Positions 37,241 to 45,415 of a DNA stretch of 64,000 nucleotides are shown one piece after another. The DNA comes from Verrucomicrobiaceae bacterium. GTDB taxonomy: Bacteria; Verrucomicrobiota; Verrucomicrobiia; Verrucomicrobiales; Akkermansiaceae. The notes under the pieces were generated by a model, which saw only the letters and a program-made list of their open reading frames with translations, did no database searches and was not told the origin of the DNA. The stretch's first letter is position 1; every line of letters begins with the position of its first letter. Position numbers and translations under genes: made by a program. The stretch covers positions 124,001-188,000 of the forward strand of contig JAIXQH010000044.1 in NCBI GenBank assembly GCA_027484055.1, given 5' to 3'.

Positions 37241-38103
37241 AAACCTCTCGCCAAAGCCACCAGCAGCCCCACGGCTTCACTCTCATCGAGCTCATCGTCA
37301 CCATGAGCATCCTCAGTGTCATCCTGCTGATGGCGCTTCAAGTCACCGAGTCCACTCGGCGCTCCATTCGTGTTTCCGAAGCCAAATCGATCAACGACGC
37401 CATCGCCCGCCGCGCATTCGACCAAATCTCCCGCGATTTTGCCCAAATGGTCGTCCGCGACGACGCCCGTATCGAATTCAAATCCAATTCCGGTAACGAC
37501 ACCTTCCAATTCTACACCAACACCCGCGGCCTTACCACCGGCGGCAACGTCGCCGAGCGCGGTGTCACCCTCGTCAGCTATACCACTCCTTACGACAACG
37601 AGCGCGGCTACGAACTCACCCGTGGCACTCTCGGACACGACTTCAACCAAGTCGCCGGCTCCGCCCTCAACCTCAACTTTGACCCCAACAACCCGAACAA
37701 CAACAACACCTTCCCAACCATCTCCGCCAGCAACCTCCAATCCCTCTCCAACAACATTTTCCGCTTCGAGGTCCAATACCTCTACGAAGATCCCGCCGCC
37801 GCCAGCAACCCACAAATCACCCGCGAAATCCGCGAGCCCAACTCCACCACCAACTTCGCTCAGAAAACCCTCCGTGGCGTTACCATCACCCTAGCCACCC
37901 TTGATGACCGCAGTCGCCGCGCCGTCCAGATCAGTCGCCTAGAAACCCTCGCCAACCTCTTCCCAGACGCCACCGCCAACGCCGACACCCTCGCCACTTG
38001 GACCACCGAGCGCGACCGCCTTGCCCTCGTCGGTGCCGACAGCCTGCCGAAAGACGCCCTCCAATCCATCCGTTGCTACCAACGCACCTTCCTCATCCCA
38101 TGA
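37237..38103 (+). CDS. Verru_Chthon cassette protein C, pseudopilin
   Basis: The 288-residue protein begins with a prepilin leader ('PHGFTLIELIVTMSILSVILLMALQV') and continues with a GspJ-like soluble domain, including 'DAIARRAFDQISRDFAQMVVRDDARI' and an Asn-rich stretch ('NPNNNNTF'). Both ends overlap neighbours by ATGA, so translation of B, C and A is coupled. It is very C-rich at third positions. Confidence 0.8.
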   Translation: MKTSRQSHQQPHGFTLIELIVTMSILSVILLMALQVTESTRRSIRVSEAKSINDAIARRAFDQISRDFAQMVVRDDARIEFKSNSGNDTFQFYTNTRGLTTGGNVAERGVTLVSYTTPYDNERGYELTRGTLGHDFNQVAGSALNLNFDPNNPNNNNTFPTISASNLQSLSNNIFRFEVQYLYEDPAAASNPQITREIREPNSTTNFAQKTLRGVTITLATLDDRSRRAVQISRLETLANLFPDATANADTLATWTTERDRLALVGADSLPKDALQSIRCYQRTFLIP

Positions 38104-41100
38104 AAACCCAGCCACTTTCCCACCCTCGCGCTGCACTCCGCGCCGCCCACCAACCCGGGCTCGCTATCGTCGTCGTCGTCTCTCTCATGGCGCTGCTCAT
38201 GCTGCTGGTCCTGGCCTTCCTCCTCACCAGCTCCACCAACCGCAACATCTCCAGCACCGACGTCGCCATCCGCCAAGCCGACAGCGTCGCCGAGCTCGCC
38301 AAAGAAACCTTTGTCAGCGACCTCCTCGCTGAAATGAAAGACGGCTCACAAAACATTCAACAAAACGCCGACGGCAGCTACGCTTTCAGCATCGACACCC
38401 CGCGGAACATGGTCCCCAGCCGCGCCGTCAGGAGCAACATCGGCTCAGACCCCATCTACCGCAACATCGTCAAACAAAGTGCCGACGGAGTCACCACCCA
38501 CAGCCTTGGTCGCAGCGGCGTGCAGCGCGCCTCCAGCGTCTCCACCTCCCAGCCAGACCTAGACGGACGCAGCATCGCCCCCAAGCGCTGGAGCGCCCCG
38601 AAACTCCTCGCCCCCGGTCAAGAACTCACCACCAACCAAGTCCCCGACTGGATCTACACCACCCGCAGTGGCACCAACCCCACCCGCTTCAGTCAAAACA
38701 ACAGCCAATCCACCGACCCGACAGGAGCCGTCAACCCCGACTACATCGTCGGTCGCTACGCCTACCAAGTTTATGATGTCTCCGGCCTGCTCGACGCCAA
38801 CGTCGTCGGCAACGACTCCCAGAACCCACCCGCTGGCGTCCCTAGCCGCAAAGGCTCCCTCGTCTGGGCCGACCTAAGCGTCCTCCCCAACTACAACTCC
38901 AACCCTGGTGCCCTCGGCGACTGGCGGCGCATCAGCAGTAAAAACTGGCCCAAAGGCATCAGCGCCTCCAGCGTCGAAGACTTCATCCGCGAGTGGGGCC
39001 AAGTCAACGGCTGGATGAAAACCCCCGTCGTCAACAACAACTCAGACAATCTCTTCCTCACCCGGAAGGATCTTATCGCCTACCAAAAAGCCAACCCCAA
39101 CGTCATCCCCGAGAGCGCCCTCCCCTATTTCACCACCAATAGCCTCGCCCTTAATCGCCCCTCTTGGGCACCCACGTCGAGTGCAGGAGGGGGGTTTGAC
39201 TATAAAGGCCGTAAGGACGACCCAACCTCACCGAACCGCCGCATCGCAGGTGTCTTGGTGAAGAGTGGCTTTACACGTCGTGATGGAACCACCGCAAAGC
39301 CTGGCGAACCATTGATCATCAGTCCTTTTCCACTCAGTAAAATCAATGCTTTCACCACAAACAATATGGCAGACATCGCCAAATATTTCGGCCTCGTGCG
39401 GGGTTCGAGTGCAGGCACATGGATCTACACCAATTTCTCCAATAGTAGAATACGAACTCTTGAAGAACTCGCCGCTCTTAGCCCACCTCGCGAGCCTGAC
39501 TTTTTTGAAATGCTCAAGGCGGGTCTTCTAAACGGCTCACTTGCAGTCGCCAATAGGTCCGACGGTTTCTTCAAAGACACGATCCGCGACGGGAATGAAG
39601 CCTATCAAATTTTGCGCATCGGCGCGAGCATCATAGACCAGTGGGACACCGACGACGATCCTACCGTCATTGAATTTGGCGTCGGTAATCCTCTAACCGG
39701 CGTCCGTACTGAAGACGTTGCCGGAGTAGAAAACCTCCCATATTTCCACTTCCTAACTGAGTCTCGCTTCCGTCGCCGCGATGCGGAACCTCCCAATGAC
39801 CCGATTGCCTGCACCTATATCAATTTCCAACTGTGGAACCCTCACCGGAATCCTATACTCGGAAAATGCGCATCGGGGGCGATCCGGATTGCCTTCGCAG
39901 GCACCAGCTACATGGCTTGGAATACCAGCTCCTCCAACCAAGAAGCAGGCTACACGCCCTACGCCCGAAATTCTGAGAAACGAACTGCGACATTCGATCA
40001 AGACTTTATCGAATTCACCATCGGAACTGGCACCTCAAGTTTTTCAACCCCCGTTTACCTCAAGCCTGGAATCGCTGGTGCTAGGGCATCAAGGCCTGGT
40101 GATTCCACTACAGTGGGTGAAGCACCTGTCATCGGCTACAAAGTCGGAGAGATTAATGCCCCGTATGCTGATGCCCCGGCAGGTCATACAGTTCGATATA
40201 GTTCCAACGGACTCTTCTCCAGATACGAGCCCTCCATGAGCTTCGCCTTGCAAAAAAATGTCAGAGGCGTTTGGGTGAACTACCAGATCATTCCTGAGTG
40301 GACCCTGACTCATGGATTTGTCATAGGCTCACTAAACGATAACACTACAAGACTCTATGCAGCCAAAGGCGACTATGCGAATCTTCACGGTATGCTCATC
40401 GACCCACGTACAACCCGGCACGGAATTTCCTCCACAACAAATGCACAGTTAGCGATTGGAAAAACCACTGGCGGTCGTTCATACGACAATAAGTTTTTCC
40501 CACCTGCCAACTGGATCACTCCCGGAAACCGGGTGCCGGAGCAGTATCAATCAAATTCTCCTGGTGGTAGATCCGTCATGTTCAACCGCGACGGGACACG
40601 CTGGCCGAGCGATGGAGGAGAGCCGTTCAGCATGACCGATCCGAATCAACGCCCGGAAATTCTCAACCGTCCGTTCCAAAGCGTAGTTGAAATGGGCATG
40701 GCCTTCCGCGACCAGCCTTGGACCTCACTCAACTTCTTCGGAGATTCTGACGATTTGACCAATCCTGGTGACGGTGCGCTTTTGGACCTCTTCAGCCTCA
40801 CAGAAACTCCAACCCGAGGAGGTGTGCTCAACCCGAATGCGGCTCCAGCGGACGTGCTCCAAACACTCCTCAGCCAAGCCTCGGTTCACGAAGGCGGTAT
40901 CACCCTATCCAACGATCTGGCCAAGAGCTACGCCACTGCCATCCGTACCCAACTTGATTCTAATCCGATTGTCAGTCTGGGTGAACTTACCACACTCACA
41001 AGCACCGTTATTAAGTCATCCAAGGTGACTGGCGAATTGAATTACAAGGCACGCGAAGTAATCGGTCGGGCCTTGAGCGACGTGTCGAATGTCCGCACTT

Positions 41101-41267
41101 GGAATTTCCTAATCGACATCATCGCGCAAAGTGGGAAAATCTCCCCATCGGCGAGCTCGCTTGAAAGTTTCGTCACCCAAGGAGAACGCCGCCTATGGTA
41201 TAATATTGCAATCGATCGCGTGACAGGAGAGGTTATCAGCGCAAAACGCGAAACTATTTTTGAATAA
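38100..41267 (+). CDS. Verru_Chthon cassette protein A, large PilX/GspK-like protein
   Basis: The ATG at 38100 overlaps the C gene stop and gives 1055 residues. After ~20 basic residues there is one membrane helix ('GLAIVVVVSLMALLMLLVLAFLLTS') of the PilX/GspK minor-pilin type, without the Gly-Phe-Thr cleavage site seen in D, B and C. The long remainder is Asn/Ser/Thr-rich and strand-rich with no motif I recognise; the end ('NFLIDIIAQSGKI') is hydrophobic and charged in alternation. From ~39.18 kb on, third-position base choice becomes far less C-rich than in the first third of the gene and in D, B and C. A small secreted protein gene follows by 26 bases. Confidence 0.8.
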   Translation: MKTQPLSHPRAALRAAHQPGLAIVVVVSLMALLMLLVLAFLLTSSTNRNISSTDVAIRQADSVAELAKETFVSDLLAEMKDGSQNIQQNADGSYAFSIDTPRNMVPSRAVRSNIGSDPIYRNIVKQSADGVTTHSLGRSGVQRASSVSTSQPDLDGRSIAPKRWSAPKLLAPGQELTTNQVPDWIYTTRSGTNPTRFSQNNSQSTDPTGAVNPDYIVGRYAYQVYDVSGLLDANVVGNDSQNPPAGVPSRKGSLVWADLSVLPNYNSNPGALGDWRRISSKNWPKGISASSVEDFIREWGQVNGWMKTPVVNNNSDNLFLTRKDLIAYQKANPNVIPESALPYFTTNSLALNRPSWAPTSSAGGGFDYKGRKDDPTSPNRRIAGVLVKSGFTRRDGTTAKPGEPLIISPFPLSKINAFTTNNMADIAKYFGLVRGSSAGTWIYTNFSNSRIRTLEELAALSPPREPDFFEMLKAGLLNGSLAVANRSDGFFKDTIRDGNEAYQILRIGASIIDQWDTDDDPTVIEFGVGNPLTGVRTEDVAGVENLPYFHFLTESRFRRRDAEPPNDPIACTYINFQLWNPHRNPILGKCASGAIRIAFAGTSYMAWNTSSSNQEAGYTPYARNSEKRTATFDQDFIEFTIGTGTSSFSTPVYLKPGIAGARASRPGDSTTVGEAPVIGYKVGEINAPYADAPAGHTVRYSSNGLFSRYEPSMSFALQKNVRGVWVNYQIIPEWTLTHGFVIGSLNDNTTRLYAAKGDYANLHGMLIDPRTTRHGISSTTNAQLAIGKTTGGRSYDNKFFPPANWITPGNRVPEQYQSNSPGGRSVMFNRDGTRWPSDGGEPFSMTDPNQRPEILNRPFQSVVEMGMAFRDQPWTSLNFFGDSDDLTNPGDGALLDLFSLTETPTRGGVLNPNAAPADVLQTLLSQASVHEGGITLSNDLAKSYATAIRTQLDSNPIVSLGELTTLTSTVIKSSKVTGELNYKAREVIGRALSDVSNVRTWNFLIDIIAQSGKISPSASSLESFVTQGERRLWYNIAIDRVTGEVISAKRETIFE

Positions 41268-41293
41268 ACGCCCAGAGACCACACCCCCACTTC

Positions 41294-42091
41294 ATGAATC
41301 TTTCTCGTCCAATTTTACCGATTTTTATTCTCTCGGTCTCCGGTTCGCTTCACAGCCATTCACAAACTCCGCCAGCGGCACCTGTTGTCGCGCCTGCGGC
41401 ACCAAAGATTTTACTCTCCCCTCCCGCCGATAAAGTAGCTTGGAACATTCGTTACACTTACAAGAAAAGTCGCGAGGCTGTGGCAGACGAGAAAAAGGGT
41501 GACTTGGCCTCAAAAGCGCTTGAGCCCACAGACTTGGCTCGTCCTGAGAAGATCGACTATATCATCAAAGCTCCCGTTTCGAGTGCGATCACCCATTACG
41601 AAGGCGGGCCGAAAGAGGAGGCCTATTACTTCGGGAATTTCGAGTTCAAAAAAACCCTGCGCCAAAAAGCGGTTCTGATGTCGGACCTCGATAGTTACCC
41701 GACGGCGGAGCAACTATTCCGCAAGCGTTTCCCCGGTGTCCACTGGGTTTTTCCGAAACATTTCGTCAGAGTGGAAGTGGCCTATGGAGAGCCCTGCGCT
41801 TACTTCAAAGACGTGGCGGCGGTCCGGCCAAAAGACACCGATAAAATGGATGATCTTTTGGACGAATCAAAGTATGGCGGACGAGAGGCTTGGTTCAGCG
41901 TTGCGACGGGTTTACCTGTTGCTTTCAAAACCGAGGATGCAACAGGCCGCTACAACTTCGAAGCCCCACCTACGACTCCCGTGACCATACCGCCTGATGT
42001 GCGGGAAAGCATTGCAAAGCAAGCGAAGTATCTAGCCTATTTACAACAACGTGCAGCGCTCACCGAGCCTCAAGCAAAGAAAAAACCTTAA
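41294..42091 (+). CDS. Secreted protein of unknown function downstream of the cassette
   Basis: The 265-residue product has a signal peptide ('MNLSRPILPIFILSVSGSLHSHS') followed by a Pro/Ala-rich stretch and a soluble domain ('KVAWNIRYTYKKSREAV', 'HYEGGPKEEAYYFGNFEF', 'GREAWFSVATGLPVAFK'). It is 26 bases after cassette protein A and shares that gene's less GC-rich 3' composition, so it may be a fifth member of the transcript. No family is recognised. Confidence 0.6.
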   Translation: MNLSRPILPIFILSVSGSLHSHSQTPPAAPVVAPAAPKILLSPPADKVAWNIRYTYKKSREAVADEKKGDLASKALEPTDLARPEKIDYIIKAPVSSAITHYEGGPKEEAYYFGNFEFKKTLRQKAVLMSDLDSYPTAEQLFRKRFPGVHWVFPKHFVRVEVAYGEPCAYFKDVAAVRPKDTDKMDDLLDESKYGGREAWFSVATGLPVAFKTEDATGRYNFEAPPTTPVTIPPDVRESIAKQAKYLAYLQQRAALTEPQAKKKP

Positions 42092-42169
42092 TACGGGAAC
42101 CATCAAGGATCGCCTCCGTGCTTGAGGCGGAGGATGGAGGAACCTCCCGCCTCCCTATCCGGGGCTAGC

Positions 42170-43288
42170 TCACCACTCCACGCCCAGTCCGTGCCTTCCA
42201 GCGAGCTCGAGCAGATCCTCACGCATGGGCCATTCGTCGGGGCGTTCGCTGGTTAGGTGACGTTTACTGGCTCCTTTGAGGGTCATGCAGCCGGTGTTGT
42301 CGCCGATTTGGCGGATTGATTCGACTTCCTCGGCGGTGAAGCGGACATCTGGCATGAGACCGAACTCGCGGATTTTATCCTCGATGCGACGGGCGCTTTC
42401 CCCGGCTTCTTGGATGAAGGTGGGCACGACGGACTCCACGGCCGGGTGGCTGAGGTTCCAGATGCAAGCGAACTGGAGTAGGCTCAGATTGTATTTCTCG
42501 GCGAGGGGGCGCATGCGGTTGGCCTTTTCCATGCCGTGCTGGACCCAGCCTTCTGGGCGATAGGTGCGGTGATCGCCGGGTTTGAAGGAATGGTCAGGGC
42601 CGCCGACGTCGTCGTGGAAGACGCCGCCGTAATCGACGACGCGGGTCATGACCTTGATGCCGTGCGCCTCACAAAGCGGGAGCGTGAGGCCGACGGGCCA
42701 AGGTTCGAGAGGGTTTAAAATGAGCATCGACCAGTCGATGAGTTCGCCGAATTTTTCAAAGCAGCCGACGAGATCGAGGGAAAAGCCATTGGCGGGACCG
42801 GGCGCGATGCCGAGGCGGTGAGCGAGTCCTTCCGCTTTCACGGTGGCGAGTGCTTGCCAGAGGGGTTCGCTGGTGTAGCCGAGTTCGTCTGGGTTGTGGA
42901 GCATGAGCAGGTCGAAGTGGTCGCTGCCGCAGCGCTCAAGTTCTTTGGCGCAGGCCATGCGGATGAAGTCGAGGTAGCCGTCTGGACCGCGCAGGGCGGG
43001 GCTGGTGAAGCGGGGGTAGCCCTTGCTGCCCTCACGCTGGCCTTCATAAAAATCATGGCCGATCATGCCGACGAGCGAGAAGGTGCTACGGTCGATTCCT
43101 TTTAAAGCACGGCCAAGCAGCTCGTCCGCCTTGCCATTTCCGTAAACATCCGAGGTGACGAAGGTGCGGATGCCCGCTTGGTAGGCGGTCTCGATGCAGC
43201 CGATGAAGCGCTCTTCAGATAAGGTCTCGCCAAAATGCATGAAGCGGCCGCCGCTCCAAGTTCCGTATGCCGTTGTCGTGGGTTCCAT
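42170..43288 (-). CDS. Aldo/keto reductase
   Basis: The ATG at 43288 ('MEPTTTAYGTWSGGRFMHFG') gives 372 residues; the track ORF runs 94 codons further into the rsuA promoter region. AKR features include 'FVTSDVYGNGKADELLGRAL' (catalytic Asp/Tyr region), 'DHFDLLMLHNPDE' with the catalytic histidine, and a C-terminal 'FACIWNLSHPAVESVVPTFIQ' NADPH-binding segment. The substrate is unknown. It is divergent from the RsuA-type gene and shares a ~145-base upstream region with it. Confidence 0.82.
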   Translation of the reverse strand: MEPTTTAYGTWSGGRFMHFGETLSEERFIGCIETAYQAGIRTFVTSDVYGNGKADELLGRALKGIDRSTFSLVGMIGHDFYEGQREGSKGYPRFTSPALRGPDGYLDFIRMACAKELERCGSDHFDLLMLHNPDELGYTSEPLWQALATVKAEGLAHRLGIAPGPANGFSLDLVGCFEKFGELIDWSMLILNPLEPWPVGLTLPLCEAHGIKVMTRVVDYGGVFHDDVGGPDHSFKPGDHRTYRPEGWVQHGMEKANRMRPLAEKYNLSLLQFACIWNLSHPAVESVVPTFIQEAGESARRIEDKIREFGLMPDVRFTAEEVESIRQIGDNTGCMTLKGASKRHLTSERPDEWPMREDLLELAGRHGLGVEW

Positions 43289-43433
43289 GGTGGTAAAAAG
43301 GTCTCTCGGCCACTGAGTAATCCCGCAGAGTGTGCCGGTCAACGCAAAGGAGGCGTGTGGTGTTCTGAAAAATTGAGCAGATCTTGCGCTTCCGCTTTGC
43401 AGTGCGCGTGCTGGCTGCTGGACTGCGTGCCAG

Positions 43434-44141
43434 ATGCGCTTGGATCGATTTCTCACCCACCGGACTGATTTACCCCGGCGGGAAATCTTGAGGCTGCTAG
43501 CGGAGGGCCAGTTGGCGGTGGACGGAGCGATCGAATCCAGCGGCTTGAGGAAAATCGGCCCATTTACCAAAGTGGAGCTGGCTGGGGAAATCCTGCAAGC
43601 GCGGGAAGCGGTTTACCTCATGCTGCACAAGCCAGCAGGCTATCTGAGCGCGACTCAAGACTTGCTCCATCCCACGGTGCTGGAACTCATCGATCATCCA
43701 CTGCGAGACGAATTGCACCTAGCGGGGCGGCTGGACCGGGCGAGCACCGGGCTGATTTTGCTGACGAATGACGGTCGCTGGTCCAAGCGCGTGACCGAGC
43801 CGGAGGAGGAAATCCCAAAGGTTTACCGAGTGACGACGCGGGACATCATCGCGGAAGAGACGGCCGCACACTTCACCCAGGGGATTTATTTCGCCTACGA
43901 AGATCTGACCACTCGGCCAGCGATTTTAGAAATCCTCAGTGAGCGTGAGGCACTTTTAACGATCCATGAAGGACGCTACCATCAGGTGAAACGCATGTTT
44001 CACGCGGTTGGGAATCAGGTGCTGAGCCTGCATCGGGAGAGAATCGGTGCCTTATCCATGGACCATGGCCTAGCACCAGGCGAGTGGCGGCACCTCAGTT
44101 CCGCAGAGGTGGGGTATTTCATTCCCACAAGCGGCTTGTGA
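43434..44141 (+). CDS. rsuA: Small-subunit-type rRNA pseudouridine synthase (RsuA family)
   Basis: The 235-residue protein has an N-terminal S4 RNA-binding domain ('MRLDRFLTHRTDLPRREILRLLAEGQLAVDG'), the family motif 'LHKPAGYLSA', the catalytic-aspartate motif 'AGRLDRASTGLILLTNDG' and the C-terminal 'IHEGRYHQVKRMFHAVGNQVLSLHRERIG'. This layout fits RsuA (16S rRNA). RluB/RluF-like specificity cannot be excluded from sequence alone. Confidence 0.88.
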   Translation: MRLDRFLTHRTDLPRREILRLLAEGQLAVDGAIESSGLRKIGPFTKVELAGEILQAREAVYLMLHKPAGYLSATQDLLHPTVLELIDHPLRDELHLAGRLDRASTGLILLTNDGRWSKRVTEPEEEIPKVYRVTTRDIIAEETAAHFTQGIYFAYEDLTTRPAILEILSEREALLTIHEGRYHQVKRMFHAVGNQVLSLHRERIGALSMDHGLAPGEWRHLSSAEVGYFIPTSGL

Positions 44142-44185
44142 TTGCGGTGATCTCGGTATGTTGCCTGCTTAGATTCTAATGACTT

Positions 44186-45415
44186 ATGGAGACTGAAATT
44201 GCGGGTTGGTTGAGTGTGGTTTTTCGCCTGGTACACGTGGTGGCAGCCATCATGTGGATTGGTAACTCGCTGCTCTTCACTTGGATGGAGCTGAACCTGA
44301 TCCCAGCGCCCCCTAAAAAGGACGGGGAGGAAAATGAGCTACTCGGCCACTTGGACATGCTTCATGGCGGAGGAGTCTTCCATTTACAAAAAAAGATCAT
44401 CAATCCGGCAGCGATCCCTGTGCCCTTGCATTGGTTCATGTGGCAGTCCTACACCACTTGGCTGAGCGGGGTGTTATTACTGATTTCAGTATTCTACGTC
44501 GGTGGCGGCTCGGCGATGCTGGATGCCACCAAGACCGCGCTGTCCGGTAGCACCGCCATCGGCCTGAGCGTGGCTGGGATCTTGGGTGGCTGGCTGATCT
44601 ACGACACCCTCTGGAAAACAGGGCTGAAGGATCGCAAGTGGGTGATAGTGCCGCTGTCGTTCGCACTGATCCTTGCGACGGCCTATGGCTACAATCAGGT
44701 CTTCAACGGTCGCATGGTCTATCTACAAATTGGCCTCATGATGGCGACATGCATGTCCGCGAATGTATTTTTCCATATCATTCAAAATCAGAAAAAGTTC
44801 ATGGCCTCTTTGCTGGCAGGACTGCCCCACGATTTGAAGTATGGCAAGCAAGCGAAGCTGCGCTCGATGCATAATCACTACATGACCTTCCCGGTGATTT
44901 TCATGATGCTCAGCGCCCACTCACCGCAAGTGACGAGTGCTGGGCAAAATGTGCCGATTCTTGGGGTGATCATCGCGACTCTAATGGGCATTAAATTGTT
45001 AATGAATTCGCGCTACCATTTCAAACATTGGCTGGCCACGGCGGTGGCGGTATTCACGCTGGCTTGCATCCTCATCAGCGTCTTGCTGGCCGTGCCGACG
45101 CGACAAGAATCAAGTGCTGCTACTGGTGTCGTGGCTGGAGGAAAACGCTTCGTCAGTCTCGGCTGCGCGGCCTGCCATCAAGTGGGTGCCGCACAAATCG
45201 CCCCAAATCTGGTAGGGGTTTACAACGCTCCACAACCGCTGGCAGATGGCTCGACCATCTTGGCCGATGAGGCCTACCTCCGCGAGTCCATCCTTCATCC
45301 ACAGTTGAAAGTCGTGAAAGGCTATGCGGCCGCCATGCCGTCGTATGCGCATTTACCCGCGAATGAAATCGACGAACTTCTGGCCTACATCAAATCCCTC
45401 ACTTCGACTCCGTGA
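44186..45415 (+). CDS. puuD: Membrane-bound urate oxidase with cytochrome c domain (PuuD type)
   Basis: It oxidises urate to 5-hydroxyisourate at the membrane and passes electrons to cytochrome c. The 409 residues start with a membrane region of about eight helices matching the urate-oxidase N-terminal family ('RLVHVVAAIMWIGNSLLFTWMEL', 'HGGGVFHLQKK', 'HWFMWQSYTTWLSG', 'NHYMTFPVIFMML'). A C-terminal cytochrome c domain has haem site 'CAACHQVG' and a distal methionine in 'AAMPSYAHL'. It supplies the urate-oxidising step missing from the purine operon 26 kb upstream. The last 17 bases overlap the kinase gene on the other strand. Confidence 0.88.
   Translation: METEIAGWLSVVFRLVHVVAAIMWIGNSLLFTWMELNLIPAPPKKDGEENELLGHLDMLHGGGVFHLQKKIINPAAIPVPLHWFMWQSYTTWLSGVLLLISVFYVGGGSAMLDATKTALSGSTAIGLSVAGILGGWLIYDTLWKTGLKDRKWVIVPLSFALILATAYGYNQVFNGRMVYLQIGLMMATCMSANVFFHIIQNQKKFMASLLAGLPHDLKYGKQAKLRSMHNHYMTFPVIFMMLSAHSPQVTSAGQNVPILGVIIATLMGIKLLMNSRYHFKHWLATAVAVFTLACILISVLLAVPTRQESSAATGVVAGGKRFVSLGCAACHQVGAAQIAPNLVGVYNAPQPLADGSTILADEAYLRESILHPQLKVVKGYAAAMPSYAHLPANEIDELLAYIKSLTSTP

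Noticed and set aside
42092-42169. Terminator hairpin between 41.3-kb secreted protein and aldo/keto reductase genes
   Set aside because: Only a 6-bp CCTCCG/CGGAGG stem with no T-run could be found.
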